NCBI RefSeq assembly: GCF_004766125.1
Contig: NZ_SJSA01000002.1
Span: 62,001-126,000, forward strand
From: Duncaniella freteri
GTDB taxonomy: Bacteria > Bacteroidota > Bacteroidia > Bacteroidales > Muribaculaceae
Length of the DNA stretch: 64,000 nt
Direction: 5' to 3'
This document shows positions 53,409 to 64,000 of this stretch, piece after piece (position 1 is the first letter of the stretch; every line of letters begins with the position of its first letter). The notes below the pieces were generated by a model. It saw nothing but the letters and a program-made list of their open reading frames with translations, was not told the origin of the DNA and searched no databases. Made by a program: the position numbers and the translations under genes.

Positions 53409-55010
53409 TTAGTAAATCTGACCAGATTTCCATAGTACGGACTTGATCTCTAGGTCTATTTCCCAATCTTGGTTGGTCAGGTGATTGAATGTCGGACCGG
53501 ATGTATTATCAATGGTCTGCATTTTATAGAGGTGACCTTTTTCTCCATCGAATGTAGCTACCCAGTAGTGATTATAGTTACGAGTGCTGGATACTTCTGG
53601 TGCAAGATATGTGATTTTACTGTCAAATTGCTTGCTGGCAAGTTTCTCACTTACGTAATCATAGGCATATAATGTGTTCCCAACTGAGTAATATATCAAT
53701 GAAGATGCTCCTGAAGCGAAAAAAATATGCTCTCGCTGCATGAAGTTTGTCATCTTGGATAGATCAAGGACCTTGAAAAATGGATCTGTTATTTTAGGCT
53801 GAGTTGCCATACCCATACCAGGGCATCCCAATACGAAACGGTACAGATAGTATTTGTCATCATTATCTTTCATGATGGCATTGCAACGAGCATTTGACGG
53901 ATAGTAGTCATTCTCTCCATATACAATTGTACGACCGTTGGGCTGATTCATCATATATATGCCTGTTTGCATTAATATTGCCGTGTTTTGGATTTGAACG
54001 GAATGTGTAAAGCTCAAAGCGGTTCCTTGGATATATGAGAAACAATCATAATCACGGTCATATATAACTATTGGAGACAGTGAGCCGCTATAGTCATTTA
54101 TAATATGACTAAGTCTCTTACGTGTGTTGTAGAAAATATATGGATAGAATTTGAAATATGTTTTTGAAGTTATTCCATATCTGTTTAATGCCTGGTTCAT
54201 CTTTTCTGTGCCTTTGTGGGCAAAAGCAAGATCCTCAGTGAGGTATACACGTGGAGCGGTGCTTAGTGGCATTAATGTGTGAACTCCTTGGCGCATAGCT
54301 ACATCCATCAGTTTCATCGGCACTTTGTGTGGTTCCAGGCACTCAATCAGTCCCATGTCATTGAATTCATCACCTAAGGTTTCAAATTGAGATGTGAATA
54401 CCGGATTGTAGGTTGCATCCTCAGTCTGTAGATATAGGCGATTCATACGAGAACTGCCTGTAAGTATCAGATTTTTTGGATTTCTTAATTTGCGTTCAGA
54501 ATTATCAAACACATCTTTTGCATAAATCGTGTCGTTACGACCATTGACCATGGAAAGCATATCAAGACCGACCAGATTGTCGGTGTGAGGCCGACTGCCT
54601 AATATAAGGAATCCACGAGTGAACGGAGAGGAAAGACTTACTGTGGTGGAATAATTCTTTTCATAACCTGTTTCTTTATCCTTTACAGAAAGATAGAATG
54701 TGTGGTTTCCTGGAGCTGCATTTGCTTTCCATACCAGGTCCTTTTCGTGACTTATTGTGTCATGGACATGAGATCCTCGGCAACGATACCAAGTGTATTC
54801 ATAGTTGGAAAGGTCATCGCCATTTACAGAGCCAGTGATTTCGGGCCTTATTTCAATTATATCGCTATATGCCATGCCTGGGTATGATTCTTCAATGCCA
54901 TCAATGATTATCTCATTGACAGGCCTATAGCTATAATTACCTTCATCCTCTACACAAGCAGGCAAAATGCAGCCTATAGTACAGAGCAATATATATAGTT
55001 TGGTTTTCAT
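53409..55010 (-). CDS. PKD-like family surface lipoprotein
   Basis: 533 residues. Lipobox ILPACVED, then a PKD-like N-terminal domain (YEYTWYRCRG, APGNHTFYLSVKDKETGY), followed by a propeller-like C-terminal part with repeated short strands. Proteins like this are the last genes of certain SusC/SusD loci, where they act as surface-exposed substrate-binding lipoproteins. It is the fourth gene of this operon, 28 bp after the DUF4843 gene. Confidence 0.82.
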   Translation of the reverse strand: MKTKLYILLCTIGCILPACVEDEGNYSYRPVNEIIIDGIEESYPGMAYSDIIEIRPEITGSVNGDDLSNYEYTWYRCRGSHVHDTISHEKDLVWKANAAPGNHTFYLSVKDKETGYEKNYSTTVSLSSPFTRGFLILGSRPHTDNLVGLDMLSMVNGRNDTIYAKDVFDNSERKLRNPKNLILTGSSRMNRLYLQTEDATYNPVFTSQFETLGDEFNDMGLIECLEPHKVPMKLMDVAMRQGVHTLMPLSTAPRVYLTEDLAFAHKGTEKMNQALNRYGITSKTYFKFYPYIFYNTRKRLSHIINDYSGSLSPIVIYDRDYDCFSYIQGTALSFTHSVQIQNTAILMQTGIYMMNQPNGRTIVYGENDYYPSNARCNAIMKDNDDKYYLYRFVLGCPGMGMATQPKITDPFFKVLDLSKMTNFMQREHIFFASGASSLIYYSVGNTLYAYDYVSEKLASKQFDSKITYLAPEVSSTRNYNHYWVATFDGEKGHLYKMQTIDNTSGPTFNHLTNQDWEIDLEIKSVLWKSGQIY

Positions 55011-55038
55011 TACTTAGAGTATGATTTAATGATGACTA

Positions 55039-55950
55039 TTAGTTTCCTTCCATGTTTTCGGGACGCGCATCCTCGCCCCAAGGCAGATTTTGGTCCGGTA
55101 CCCACATCATAGTGCCATCCGGATCCAGGACCCAATGTTCACGACCCTTTTTGTATTGCTCTAAAAGATATTCTGCAAGCAAGGCTTGTGGCATCTTATA
55201 ACGAGTAGCCGGTGGCCACATATTTTCTTTATCATTCCATGTGGCGATTGTCCATCCGAGTCTTTCATTGGTGAAATCCAAAAGTAGGCGGAATTTATTT
55301 TCAGACCATATTCCCATAAAATTATTAACCCAGCCTGGAGGCATTGTAAGGAAATTATTTATGAATATATTGTGAATCGATGGATCTAAATTAAGATTGT
55401 TGTATTCATTTAAAATGGTGTTGGTGCTCGGAATAATAGGCATTCTTCCGTATCCTTCATTATCAAATGGAAGGACAAAATGCTCTCCTGGAATAATCCG
55501 TACTTGGAGTTGCAGATTCTCATTATCCATTCGTTCTGTTTTGTGGAACAGTATTCTGATGAGGGCGTTCGAACCGCCTGCCGGAATGACTGCATCTGCG
55601 ACAGGATCAACCAACTCAAATTCCGTGCCATTGATGGCTGTAGTGCTGTCGTTTACAACCTCAATCCCAAAAGGACGGTCATAGTCTTTGATAAATCCAG
55701 AGATTTGGACATTGAGCAACAGGAGAGAGTCTTCCTCAAGCATTCCTCCGAATCCTATCTTGGAATATGCCTGATGGCTGTTCTTTGAAGCATTTGACGG
55801 ATTGATATGATTTTCAAAATGAGCGACTCCCCATTGTTGAGCAAAGAACAGCGCATCGTCACCGCTGTATATGTCGATATCCTCTTTGGTGCAGCTTGCC
55901 CACAAGATGGATATGGACAAAATACATGTAAGATATATAAGCTTATTCAT
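55039..55950 (-). CDS. DUF4843 lipoprotein
   Basis: 303 residues, lipobox LWASCTKED. The pattern DRPFGIEVVNDSTTAINGTEFEL, quoted as GIEVVNDSTTAINGTEF, and NLQLQVRIIPGEHF are typical of DUF4843, a SusC/SusD-linked lipoprotein family. It lies third in the operon. Confidence 0.85.
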   Translation of the reverse strand: MNKLIYLTCILSISILWASCTKEDIDIYSGDDALFFAQQWGVAHFENHINPSNASKNSHQAYSKIGFGGMLEEDSLLLLNVQISGFIKDYDRPFGIEVVNDSTTAINGTEFELVDPVADAVIPAGGSNALIRILFHKTERMDNENLQLQVRIIPGEHFVLPFDNEGYGRMPIIPSTNTILNEYNNLNLDPSIHNIFINNFLTMPPGWVNNFMGIWSENKFRLLLDFTNERLGWTIATWNDKENMWPPATRYKMPQALLAEYLLEQYKKGREHWVLDPDGTMMWVPDQNLPWGEDARPENMEGN

Positions 55951-55973
55951 ATAATTATAGTATAAAATATTAG

Positions 55974-57488
55974 TTATTTTTCAGTATGAATGCGTTTGTC
56001 GATTTCCGATTCAGGAATTGGCCATACGTAGTTAGATTGCAGCATATTAAAATCATAGGATCCAGTACGACTTATGATGAGCGACTCTTGTCTACGCTTA
56101 TAGAAGAAATACAATTGTCCTTCACCTACCATTTCTCGTGCGAACTCATATACAAGACTGATGTCAAAATTATCGTTGCTGTCAAGATCCGGACTGTTTC
56201 GGTGGCTACGTATGGCATTAAGCAGTTCGTATGCTTCATTGCGATCAGTTGTGGCTTCAGCAGCAATCATATATATTTCGCTCATACGGATCATTGGTAT
56301 CATGTAACGATATGTGGATTCTGTGGCTCCATTCTTGAAATCGGCATATTTGTTGAATACAAGAGTGGTTACAGGATCTTCGTCATCGCCACCTCCTTGG
56401 AGAGGATCAGCCATTTCCCATTGGTTACGTCGATAATCATTCGGATAGTCATACAAGATGGATACTTTGGAGTCATCTTTGGTCTCGCCATAGAATGTGA
56501 GACGATTGGGCATTGATAGAGCCTGAGCGAATGTATTAGTGTGATATGATGAGCGTTTGCTATTGTACATTGCAAACATTACTTCCGGAGAGAAAATCAG
56601 ATCGGGCTTTCCATCGGCAACAACTTGCTCAGAAGTTACCCATGGGAATACTTCGAGGGTTTCGGTGTTTGCCTTATCGATAATCTCATTTTTAGCGGTT
56701 TTGTAAGCGTTTGTCTTGTCGCCCATCCAAAGGTAAGCTCTGGCAAGAAGTCCTTGCACAGCATAATAGTTAAGGCGTAACTGGCGAAATGACATATCAT
56801 AACTTGCCACGCCGTTGTCCTCTGTCTGGGTATCCTTGATACCTTCTGTGATGATGGGGTCATGATCTTTCAGCAGGTTTGCTGCTTCGGTGAGGTCACC
56901 GATGATTTTCTCCATTACAACCTTATTGGAAAGGAATGGTTTGATTTCTCGGCTTGTATCATCCTGATAAGGTATAGATTCGGCATTTGGATCTGCCGAG
57001 TAATTGACCCCATGACGACGAAGGATATCGAAGTGCAGCATTGCTCTCATCGCCAAAGCCTCACCACGCAAGATATTGAACTGATTCTGAGTCAACGGAG
57101 TATCTTCTATTGAACTAAGGTGATTGAGAATGGTGTTTGTGTACGCTATGAGTGTATATCCCTTGTTCCAAAGAAATGAGTTTTTTGACTCGATATCACT
57201 GTCTTTAAAATCGAATGACTGATATAGACGGAATTTATGATTGTTATCGTCGGTGACATAATAATACTGTGCCATTACGTCAAGGATATCCATGAGTTGA
57301 CCATCAGTATAGTAATCATTGAGGCTGAGATAGACACCATTCATGGCCGAGACATATCCTGAATAGTTTCCGAATAGTACAGGCTCCATGATTTTGTCCT
57401 GCATCTCCACCTCAAGCCAATCAGAGCAGGAGGCTAATGAGATGGGTAACATTATTGAGGCTATAGCCTTTATAAATATATTTTTCAT
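55974..57488 (-). CDS. SusD/RagB family nutrient-binding lipoprotein
   Basis: 504 residues, lipobox SLASCSDWLEV. SusD signatures include the TPR-like helices (RGEALAMRAMLHFDILRRHG, quoted as AMRAMLHFDILR) and the C-terminal RMSEIYMIAAEATTDRNEAYELLNAIR region. It caps the SusC channel at the outer membrane and delivers substrate. The substrate cannot be inferred. It lies 30 bp after susC. Confidence 0.92.
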   Translation of the reverse strand: MKNIFIKAIASIMLPISLASCSDWLEVEMQDKIMEPVLFGNYSGYVSAMNGVYLSLNDYYTDGQLMDILDVMAQYYYVTDDNNHKFRLYQSFDFKDSDIESKNSFLWNKGYTLIAYTNTILNHLSSIEDTPLTQNQFNILRGEALAMRAMLHFDILRRHGVNYSADPNAESIPYQDDTSREIKPFLSNKVVMEKIIGDLTEAANLLKDHDPIITEGIKDTQTEDNGVASYDMSFRQLRLNYYAVQGLLARAYLWMGDKTNAYKTAKNEIIDKANTETLEVFPWVTSEQVVADGKPDLIFSPEVMFAMYNSKRSSYHTNTFAQALSMPNRLTFYGETKDDSKVSILYDYPNDYRRNQWEMADPLQGGGDDEDPVTTLVFNKYADFKNGATESTYRYMIPMIRMSEIYMIAAEATTDRNEAYELLNAIRSHRNSPDLDSNDNFDISLVYEFAREMVGEGQLYFFYKRRQESLIISRTGSYDFNMLQSNYVWPIPESEIDKRIHTEK

Positions 57489-57518
57489 AAAGAATGTCGT
57501 TTGTTGTATTTAGGTGCG

Positions 57519-60500
57519 TTAGAAACTCAGGCCGAATGACATGGTGCATGAACGCTGGAATGGGTAGCTAAGACCGCGTTCCTCTTTTATATTAGAGATT
57601 CTGAAAATATCGTTCATGTAGAAGCGGATGTCTATAGATGAGGCTCCGATAGTGTTCAGGAATTTAGCATTCGACGTGCGGTAACCAACATTGATGGAAC
57701 CACAGCTGAATGTGTTTTCAGTCTTGATGAATCGTGTAGTTATGTGAGAGGTGGTTGTGTCATCGATGCGTTTGTACTTAGCTATGTCGCCAGGCTTTTT
57801 CCATCGGTCGGTAAGAGCGCGGATGTCCTGATTCTTTTTGCGTGCTTCTCCGGAAATGTTTTCCACTTTACTCATTAGAGTATTGAGAGATACATCTCCT
57901 CCCATTTTAAATGAGAATGATGCTCCGAATGAGAAACCTTTGTATAGGAACGATGTGGAGAAGTTGCCTTGGAAATCGGGATTGGAATCTCCTACGAGCA
58001 CTTCGTCATCGGAATTCCATTCATAAGTTGGAGTTCCGTTTTTCTTTAGGAGTAGTTCGTTACCAGTGGCAGGGTCTATGCCAAGAGAGCGTACCGCATA
58101 AAGTCCTGAGGTGCTTGCTCCGTCATACATGCGCAAGAGTGATGAGCTTACGCGTCCCTGTTCATTGTATTGTTCAAGAAGATTGCCGATACCGTAGTAT
58201 TTGGTGGTGTAATGGTTCACATTTCCACTGATATACCAGTTGAAATCATATTTCTTCAGGATGTAATATGTTGCAGTAACACTGATGGAGCGGTTGTCGG
58301 TGCCTCCGACATTCATTGGTGCAGATGTCACGCCGGTGGAGCCTGGCAGGTCGATTCGTACAAGCTGCGGATCGGTCTTGCGGATCTGATAGTCGGCATT
58401 GAATGACAAACGGTTATTGAACATGGTGGCTGTTATACCAACATTATATGTATTTGTCTTTTGCCACTTCAGACCGTTGTTGCCCCACTGTTGGATAATA
58501 TTGGCTATTCCAAACGGATTGTCGTAAATGGTGTAGAAATCATATATTGAGGCAGCGAGCTTGGCATCATAGTTCTGGTTGCCTGGATTACCGTATGATG
58601 CTCTGAGCTTAAGGAAATTTATTGTTTCAGAACTCTTGAACCATTTTTCATTATGAATGTTCCAGCCTACACCTACCGACCATGTTGTGGTGAATGGATC
58701 ATCAATGCCGAACTGAGAAGCTCCACTCATGGTCCAGTTGAAATCAAGTAGATATCTCATGTCGTATGAGTAGTTGCCATTGGCATAGTAACTGACGTTA
58801 CGAGTTTTGGAGTCAGTTGATGTAGGTTTGGTGCCTTCAGGGTAACCACTGGAGAAGTTTGGGTTCCAGAATGTGTCGCTGGTGTAACCTGACGCAGCAA
58901 AAGAGTAGGAACGATTATTTTTTTCGGAGAATTGCATGCCGCCTACAGCGTTTATGGTGTGTGCACCGATTGCAGTTCCATAAGTAGCGTTGATTCGTCC
59001 GCTGTAACTGTTGTTGGTAGTGTTGCTGTTGGAGTAGCTGCCTCGTTTTTTGTCTTCTAATTTAGTCTGGCTTGTCTCATTAGGAGATGTGTATGACTCG
59101 TTTGTTGACTTTTGAAGTTGATATTGCAGATTACCTCTGATTCGTAATTGACGTGAGGCGCGCCATTCAAATTGGAAGTTGTCAGTAATGGTTGTTATAT
59201 CACCCTTCTTGAAACTGTTTTGTTGCATGTCCCATACCGGATTCCATATATAAGTGGTGTTTTCATGGAATACATATTTGGGAGGAGTACCTGTTGCTTC
59301 ATCATATTTGACGTAAAACGGATTCATTTCCGAGAATCTGCTGAATGGTACGGTCTCGTTATTGGAGCTAACATTGTTGATGATGGTCTGGTTGGTGAAA
59401 TTAAAGTTGTCCACACGATAGGTGAGGTTTACATTGCCGTTGATGACATCACGTTTAGATCCTTTCATCACACCTTCATTTTTGTTGTATGACAGACCTG
59501 CGCCATAACGGAACGACTGGTCGCCACCTTGAATATATAGGTTATGAGTATGTGATACTGCATTTTGCAGAGGCTCGTTCATCCAGTATGTGTCATGGCC
59601 CATGTCAACAAGTCTACGACGGTTGAAATAGCTGTTGCGCTGTGATTCTCCGATTGGGAGACCATTACTGTCAAGAGCTCCGTATTCTCCGGAAAGAAGC
59701 TCAAACTGAAGTTTCTGTTCAGAGTTCATCAGGTTATAGTCGCTGAGGTCGGCCCATGCTACCTGTAGTGATCCGTTGTAGCTCAATTGCAGACGTCCTG
59801 CTTCGGGTTTTTTAGTCTCGACAACAATCACACCGTTAGCAGCCTTGGAGCCGTATATGGCTGTTGCTGAGGCATCCTTGAGGATAGAGATGCTCTCGAT
59901 GCGGTCCATATTGAGGTCGTTGATTGCCTGTAGTGAGCTTTCAAATCCGTCAAGGATGAACAGTGGCTGGTTGGGGTCTGTCTCATATTCCTGAGCAAGA
60001 GCCTGAGGGTTCATTTCGCCGTTGATGGTGAGAGAGGGGAGTGTGTTGGGGTCCGATCCCATCAATGTGTTCTCAGGCATGATGATAGAAGGATCGAGTG
60101 CCGACAATCCTTTTAGGATATTGTTGGCACTGATCATTTTGAGATCATCCTTGTTGAATGTGGAGACTGATCCTGTGAAGCTTTCGATATTACGAGTGTA
60201 TATACCGTTGGCAACTGCTGTGCCGAGGACTGTGGCATCAGTCTCAAGCTGAACGGTCATTCGTTTTCCTGCGTTGGCTCTGACTTCCTGGGTCTTCATG
60301 CCCACATAGGAGAATTTGAGTACGCATTTGGACTTTTCGTAGCGTAGCGAGAACTCACCCTCTATATTGGTAGCAGCTCCTAAGCCTTTTTGTCCTACTA
60401 CGGTAACAGATACACCCGGTAGAGGTTCGCCCTCATCGTCAATCACGACGCCGCGGTACACACTGATTTTCGTGTTTTCAGTCCCTGTTCCTGTAATAGT

Positions 60501-60585
60501 CTGAGCTTCAGCAGGTTTTACCCCCCCCCAATATCAGACACATAACAGCTAAGGGTGCTGCAAATCGCATTCCGATTTTACTCAT
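57519..60585 (-). CDS. SusC/RagA TonB-dependent outer-membrane transporter, frameshifted in a poly-G run
   Basis: The long frame (57519-60461) encodes about 980 residues: a carboxypeptidase-regulatory-like domain (YRGVVIDDEGEPLPGVSV), plug (ISILKDASATAIYGSKAANG, quoted as LKDASATAIYGSKA) and barrel ending RSCTMSFGLSF. Its only in-frame start is a GTG with no signal peptide. The true start is ATG 60585 (MSKIGMRFAAPLAVM), in another frame; a run of nine G (60521-60529) shifts it to an early stop. With eight G the frames join as ...LILGGVKPAEAQTITG..., a normal signal peptide. Either sequencing error or slipped-strand phase variation. Confidence 0.88.
60521..60529 (-). repeat. Poly-G tract (9) in the susC signal-peptide region
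   Basis: Nine consecutive C on the plus strand (G on the coding strand), codons about 19-22 of susC. Eight, or eleven, or five would keep the reading frame. The tract is the longest G/C homopolymer I noticed in the window. Confidence 0.85.
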
Positions 60586-60926
60586 GCTTGTGATTTTTTT
60601 GGATTGATTTATAATGTGATAAATTAAATTGGTTAAATACAGTTCTGTTAAGTAGTGTATTCTATTGCTGTATGACACTGTAGTTTTTTGTGTACAAAAT
60701 TTATGTTTTCGCAAATTAATGGATAAAAAATGTAAAAAACAAGAAAATGATGCAAAATTTTCCGGTGTGATGTTTTTTTAGAATAAAAATCTGTTAAAAC
60801 ACCACTTTGAGGAAAGAATAAATGCTGTTTCAAAAGAAAAGTGTTAGTATTACACTTATTCATGGGTTCTCTTTTGGTGCCAATATCATAAATAATGCTT
60901 ACATTTGCATTAAAATTGACATTTAT
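60586..60926. other. Divergent regulatory region between susC and maf
   Basis: No gene. AT-rich. A -7 box TACATTTG (60900-60907) lies 20 bp before the maf start, with TTTG 23 bp upstream of it (60873-60876), slightly wide spacing. No clear susC promoter was identified. Confidence 0.4.
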
Positions 60927-61517
60927 ATGAATAGTCCACTTAATAATCTGACAGCATATAGAGTAGTGCTGGGGAGCGGTTCACCACGCCGGCGAGAGCT
61001 GCTCGGGCTCCTTGACATAGATTTTACTGTCGATACATCCCATCCTGTTGATGAAATAGTCCCTGACGGAATGTCTCCTGAAATGGTCCCGGAATATCTG
61101 TCGCAACTCAAGGCCGATGCATTCACCCTTTTGCCCGGAGATGACAGACTCGTTATAACAGCCGATACGGTGGTGATACTCGACGGTGAGGTTCTTGGCA
61201 AGCCTCATGGCGAGGAAGATGCTATGGGTATGCTCCGGAAACTTTCCGGAAATATACAGACGGTAGTAACCGGTGTGACTGTACGCACCGCAGAGCGGAG
61301 CATGTCGCTTAGCGCGACTTCCACAGTGGAGTTCGCCACGCTTGCCGATGAGGAGATAGGGTATTACATAAACCGTTACCGTCCGTTTGACAAGGCCGGA
61401 GCCTATGGTATACAGGAGTGGATAGGAGCGGCTGCAATAAAGGGTATATCAGGGAGCTTCTATAATGTCATGGGTTTGCCGGTCCATCGGCTGTATGAGG
61501 CATTAAAGCTTTTTTGA
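60927..61517 (+). CDS. maf: Maf family nucleoside-triphosphate pyrophosphatase
   Basis: 196 residues from the ATG at 60927; a longer frame from 60822 would cross the promoter. Signatures: VVLGSGSPRRRELLG at the N-terminus, the catalytic ITADTVVILDGEVLGKP, quoted as ADTVVILDGEVLGKP, and DKAGAYGIQEW. Maf enzymes hydrolyse dTTP, UTP or modified nucleotides and limit septum or mutagenic precursors. Full length and intact. Confidence 0.93.
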   Translation: MNSPLNNLTAYRVVLGSGSPRRRELLGLLDIDFTVDTSHPVDEIVPDGMSPEMVPEYLSQLKADAFTLLPGDDRLVITADTVVILDGEVLGKPHGEEDAMGMLRKLSGNIQTVVTGVTVRTAERSMSLSATSTVEFATLADEEIGYYINRYRPFDKAGAYGIQEWIGAAAIKGISGSFYNVMGLPVHRLYEALKLF

Positions 61518-61586
61518 CAAATTTTTATTGAAGCTTTAACTTTTTTGGCACGGTTTTTGTTATCTTTCAAAGATATATTTGAATAA

Positions 61587-64000
61587 ATGGAAACAGTATA
61601 TACAACAAAATTCAAGGAGATAGTAAATTCCACTCCTGCTCTGGCAGCTCGTCATAACAGCCGCTATGTGATGCCAGAACATCTTTTGCTGGCTCTCATA
61701 TCCGATCCTGCATCCGATGCCTCCAAGCTTGTGGAGCGGGCTTCGCGCGGCAGCACCTCAAAGCAACTGCACGAGAACCTGGATAATGAGCTCTTCAATG
61801 CGGCAGCCGAGAGCGGTTACTCAGGCACAGTGTCGCTGTCGGATGTATCGGTGAGCGACCTCACCGGGCGCATCATAAAGCTCAGTGTGCTTGAGGCGCG
61901 TATGCTCAAGAGCAATGTGGTGGATACGATCCATCTGATTCTCGCTATATTTCACAACTCCGATGCTCAGAACTCCTCATTTATGGAGCCGTTCCGTCGC
62001 GCAGGGGTTACTTATGAATCCCTTTACCGGCTTCTCGCAGCGGATTCCGACAAGCCCATGAGCCTTCAGCGTGACGGTGATGACGACGATGAGGAGGATG
62101 AAGATGAGGCCACTCCGTCGGCAGGGGCCCCATCCGGTCGGCAGGGTGCATCTGCGTCACGGCAGTCGCATGGCGGTGGCAGCCGAGGAAATTCCGATAC
62201 ACCGATGCTCGATAAATATGGCTATGACATGACACAGGCAGCCGAGGAGAACCGTCTGGACCCTGTGGTCGGCAGAGATGTGGAGATAGAGCGTCTTGCA
62301 CAGATCCTCAGCCGCCGCAAGAAGAACAACCCTGTGCTCATCGGTGAGCCCGGTGTCGGAAAATCTGCCATTGTCGAAGGGCTTGCGTTGCGAATAGTGA
62401 AACGCAAGGTGTCGCGTATACTTTTCGACAAACGCGTTGTGTCGCTTGATATGGCATCGCTCGTAGCCGGGACGAAGTATCGCGGACAGTTCGAGGAGCG
62501 TGTCAAGGGGATTCTTGATGAGCTTGCAAAGAATAAGGACATAATTTTGTTCATTGATGAGCTGCACACCATTGTCGGAGCAGGGAATGCTGCCGGCTCG
62601 ATGGATGCAGCCAATCTTCTGAAGCCTGCGCTTGCCCGAGGGGAGATCCAGTGTATCGGAGCTACAACACTCGATGAGTATCGCAAGAATATAGAGAACG
62701 ACGGTGCTCTCGAACGCCGTTTCCAGAAAGTGATGGTGGAACCCACAACACCAGAGGAGACACGCGTGATTCTTGATAACATACGCGAGAAGTATGAGGC
62801 GCATCATAATGTGATATACACATCTGAGGCTCTTGACGCCTGTGTGTCACTCACCGAACGTTATATCAGTGACCGTAATTTCCCTGACAAGGCTATTGAT
62901 GCCATGGACGAGGCAGGAAGCCGTGTGCATGTCACCAATATCGCAGTGCCTGCTGCTATCGAGGAGCTTGAGAAGGAGATCAATGAGGCGGCAGCTGAGA
63001 AGCTGAGAGCCGCACAGGCCCAGAATTTCGAGAAAGCGGCGTCCTACCGCGACCGGGAGCAGCAGCTCAAAGCTCAGCTTGATTCCGCTAATGCCGAGTG
63101 GCAGGAGAAGCTTGCATCGATGCGCGAGACTGTCGACGAGGAGAAGGTGGCTGAGGTTGTGGCTATGATGACAGGGGTGCCTGTGCAACGCATAGCTCAG
63201 GCGGAGGGGAAGCGTCTTAAGGTGATGGCTCCCACGCTGAAAGGTCAGATAATAGGTCAGGACAATGCCATCGAGAAGATCGTAAAGGCGATACAGCGCA
63301 ACCGTATCGGTCTTAAGGACCCGTCGAAGCCTATCGGTACATTCCTTTTCCTAGGTCCGACAGGTGTCGGCAAGACCCATCTTGCAAAGAAGCTGGCAGA
63401 GTACATGTTTGACACATCCGATTCTCTCATACGTATAGATATGAGCGAGTATATGGAGAAGTTTACTGTGTCGCGTCTTGTGGGTGCGCCTCCGGGATAT
63501 GTAGGCTATGAGGAGGGTGGACAGCTTACCGAGAAAGTGCGCCGTCATCCATACTCGATAGTGCTTCTGGACGAGATTGAGAAAGCGCATCCCGATGTGT
63601 TCAACCTTCTGCTCCAGGTGATGGATGAGGGGCGGTTGACCGATTCGCTTGGGCGTCGTATCGACTTCAAGAACACCATAATTATAATGACATCCAACAT
63701 TGGTTCGCGTCAGCTTAAGGATTTCGGCGGAGGGATAGGTTTCAATGCTCGTTCGGCTGAGGACAAGGATGTGAGCCAGGGTGTGATACGCAAGGCTCTG
63801 AACAAGGCTTTTGCTCCGGAGTTCCTTAACCGTATCGATGATATCGTGATGTTCGAGTCACTGAGCCGTGATGCGATCTTCAAGATTATAGATATCGAGC
63901 TTGCCGGATTCTACAAGCGGGTTGCCCAGCTCGGTTACATTCTCACCCTCACTGACGAGGCGCGTGATTTTGTGGCTGACAAGGGTTATGATTCCCAGTT
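61587..64000 (+). CDS. clpC: ClpC-type AAA+ ATPase, partial (runs off the window)
   Basis: The frame opens at ATG 61587 ([13 protein letters not shown]) and has no stop before 64000, about 805 residues. An N-domain (about 1-150) is followed by an acidic linker ([14 protein letters not shown]), AAA-1 ([22 protein letters not shown] Walker B), a UVR-like middle ([15 protein letters not shown], which marks ClpC rather than ClpA), and AAA-2 ([23 protein letters not shown]). It unfolds substrates for ClpP. A TATATTTG box lies 14 bp before the start. Confidence 0.92.
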   Translation, partial: METVYTTKFKEIVNSTPALAARHNSRYVMPEHLLLALISDPASDASKLVERASRGSTSKQLHENLDNELFNAAAESGYSGTVSLSDVSVSDLTGRIIKLSVLEARMLKSNVVDTIHLILAIFHNSDAQNSSFMEPFRRAGVTYESLYRLLAADSDKPMSLQRDGDDDDEEDEDEATPSAGAPSGRQGASASRQSHGGGSRGNSDTPMLDKYGYDMTQAAEENRLDPVVGRDVEIERLAQILSRRKKNNPVLIGEPGVGKSAIVEGLALRIVKRKVSRILFDKRVVSLDMASLVAGTKYRGQFEERVKGILDELAKNKDIILFIDELHTIVGAGNAAGSMDAANLLKPALARGEIQCIGATTLDEYRKNIENDGALERRFQKVMVEPTTPEETRVILDNIREKYEAHHNVIYTSEALDACVSLTERYISDRNFPDKAIDAMDEAGSRVHVTNIAVPAAIEELEKEINEAAAEKLRAAQAQNFEKAASYRDREQQLKAQLDSANAEWQEKLASMRETVDEEKVAEVVAMMTGVPVQRIAQAEGKRLKVMAPTLKGQIIGQDNAIEKIVKAIQRNRIGLKDPSKPIGTFLFLGPTGVGKTHLAKKLAEYMFDTSDSLIRIDMSEYMEKFTVSRLVGAPPGYVGYEEGGQLTEKVRRHPYSIVLLDEIEKAHPDVFNLLLQVMDEGRLTDSLGRRIDFKNTIIIMTSNIGSRQLKDFGGGIGFNARSAEDKDVSQGVIRKALNKAFAPEFLNRIDDIVMFESLSRDAIFKIIDIELAGFYKRVAQLGYILTLTDEARDFVADKGYDSQ

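Noticed and set aside
60508..60714. 68-codon frame upstream of susC as an independent gene
   Set aside because: Its second half is the susC signal peptide, and its end is caused by the poly-G frameshift.
62157..62807. 216-codon minus-strand frame and neighbouring antisense frames
   Set aside because: These mirror clpC codons on the other strand. The clpC frame is open from 61587 to the window end with both AAA+ domains.

Overview
This window is a chromosomal segment of a Bacteroidota bacterium, order Bacteroidales. The evidence is paired SusC/SusD outer-membrane genes, DUF4843 and PKD-like lipoproteins, a GLPGLI protein, Bacteroides-type mobilization modules, and promoters of the form TTTG-N19-TAnnTTTG (very clear in front of both tRNA genes). 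Muribaculaceae is my best guess at family, but that is inference only.

Layout. (1) 1-6523 is core chromosome on the minus strand: an endonuclease/exonuclease/phosphatase protein, two adjacent rhomboid proteases, initiator tRNA-fMet and an M16 metalloprotease. (2) 6524-9245 is an insertion-sequence (IS) nest: the tail of one IS4-type element, a second truncated copy in opposite orientation, and an intact 1352-bp IS4-family element with a 9-bp target duplication. (3) 9327-36346 holds two integrative mobilizable elements in tandem at the 3' end of tRNA-Phe. The 12-bp core TGGTGCCACCAG occurs three times (9327, 23458, 36335). Element A (about 14.1 kb) carries an integrase, a three-gene ATPase/receiver/kinase operon, an HTH gene plus primase-helicase gene, a mobilization block with an oriT-like multi-hairpin region, and a cargo operon of an outer-membrane protein, a LytTR regulator and a histidine kinase. 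Element B (about 12.9 kb) carries a related integrase, a RhuM/Doc protein, a cassette of small lipoproteins, membrane proteins and immunity-like proteins, an HTH gene plus DUF3987 gene, and MobC plus relaxase. Each att core has a hairpin terminator beside it, so tRNA-Phe stays terminated after each insertion. Neither element has a visible type IV secretion system, so both would need a helper.

(4) 36408-46363 is an AT-rich island upstream of tRNA-Phe. It has an unusual single-ORF fusion of an ECF sigma factor to a transmembrane segment and a beta-barrel, a methyltransferase, and a minus-strand run of lipoprotein, membrane and pentapeptide-repeat genes. Several of these are paralogues, or share 5' modules, with the element B cassette. 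One gene is split by an IS5-type element and one carries an in-frame stop. (5) 46364-47732 is an intact IS4-type element with a TTTAT target duplication, the full-length relative of the copy at 6626.

(6) 47733-64000 is core chromosome: der GTPase; a thioredoxin/serine protease/GLPGLI operon; a second thioredoxin protein; a SusC/SusD/DUF4843/PKD-like operon whose susC signal peptide is put out of frame by a run of nine G; then, on the plus strand, maf and the start of clpC, which runs off the window.

The best candidates for undescribed biology are the sigma-barrel fusion, the ATPase/receiver/kinase operon of element A, the modular immunity-like cassettes shared between element B and the adjacent island, and the possibly phase-variable SusC.
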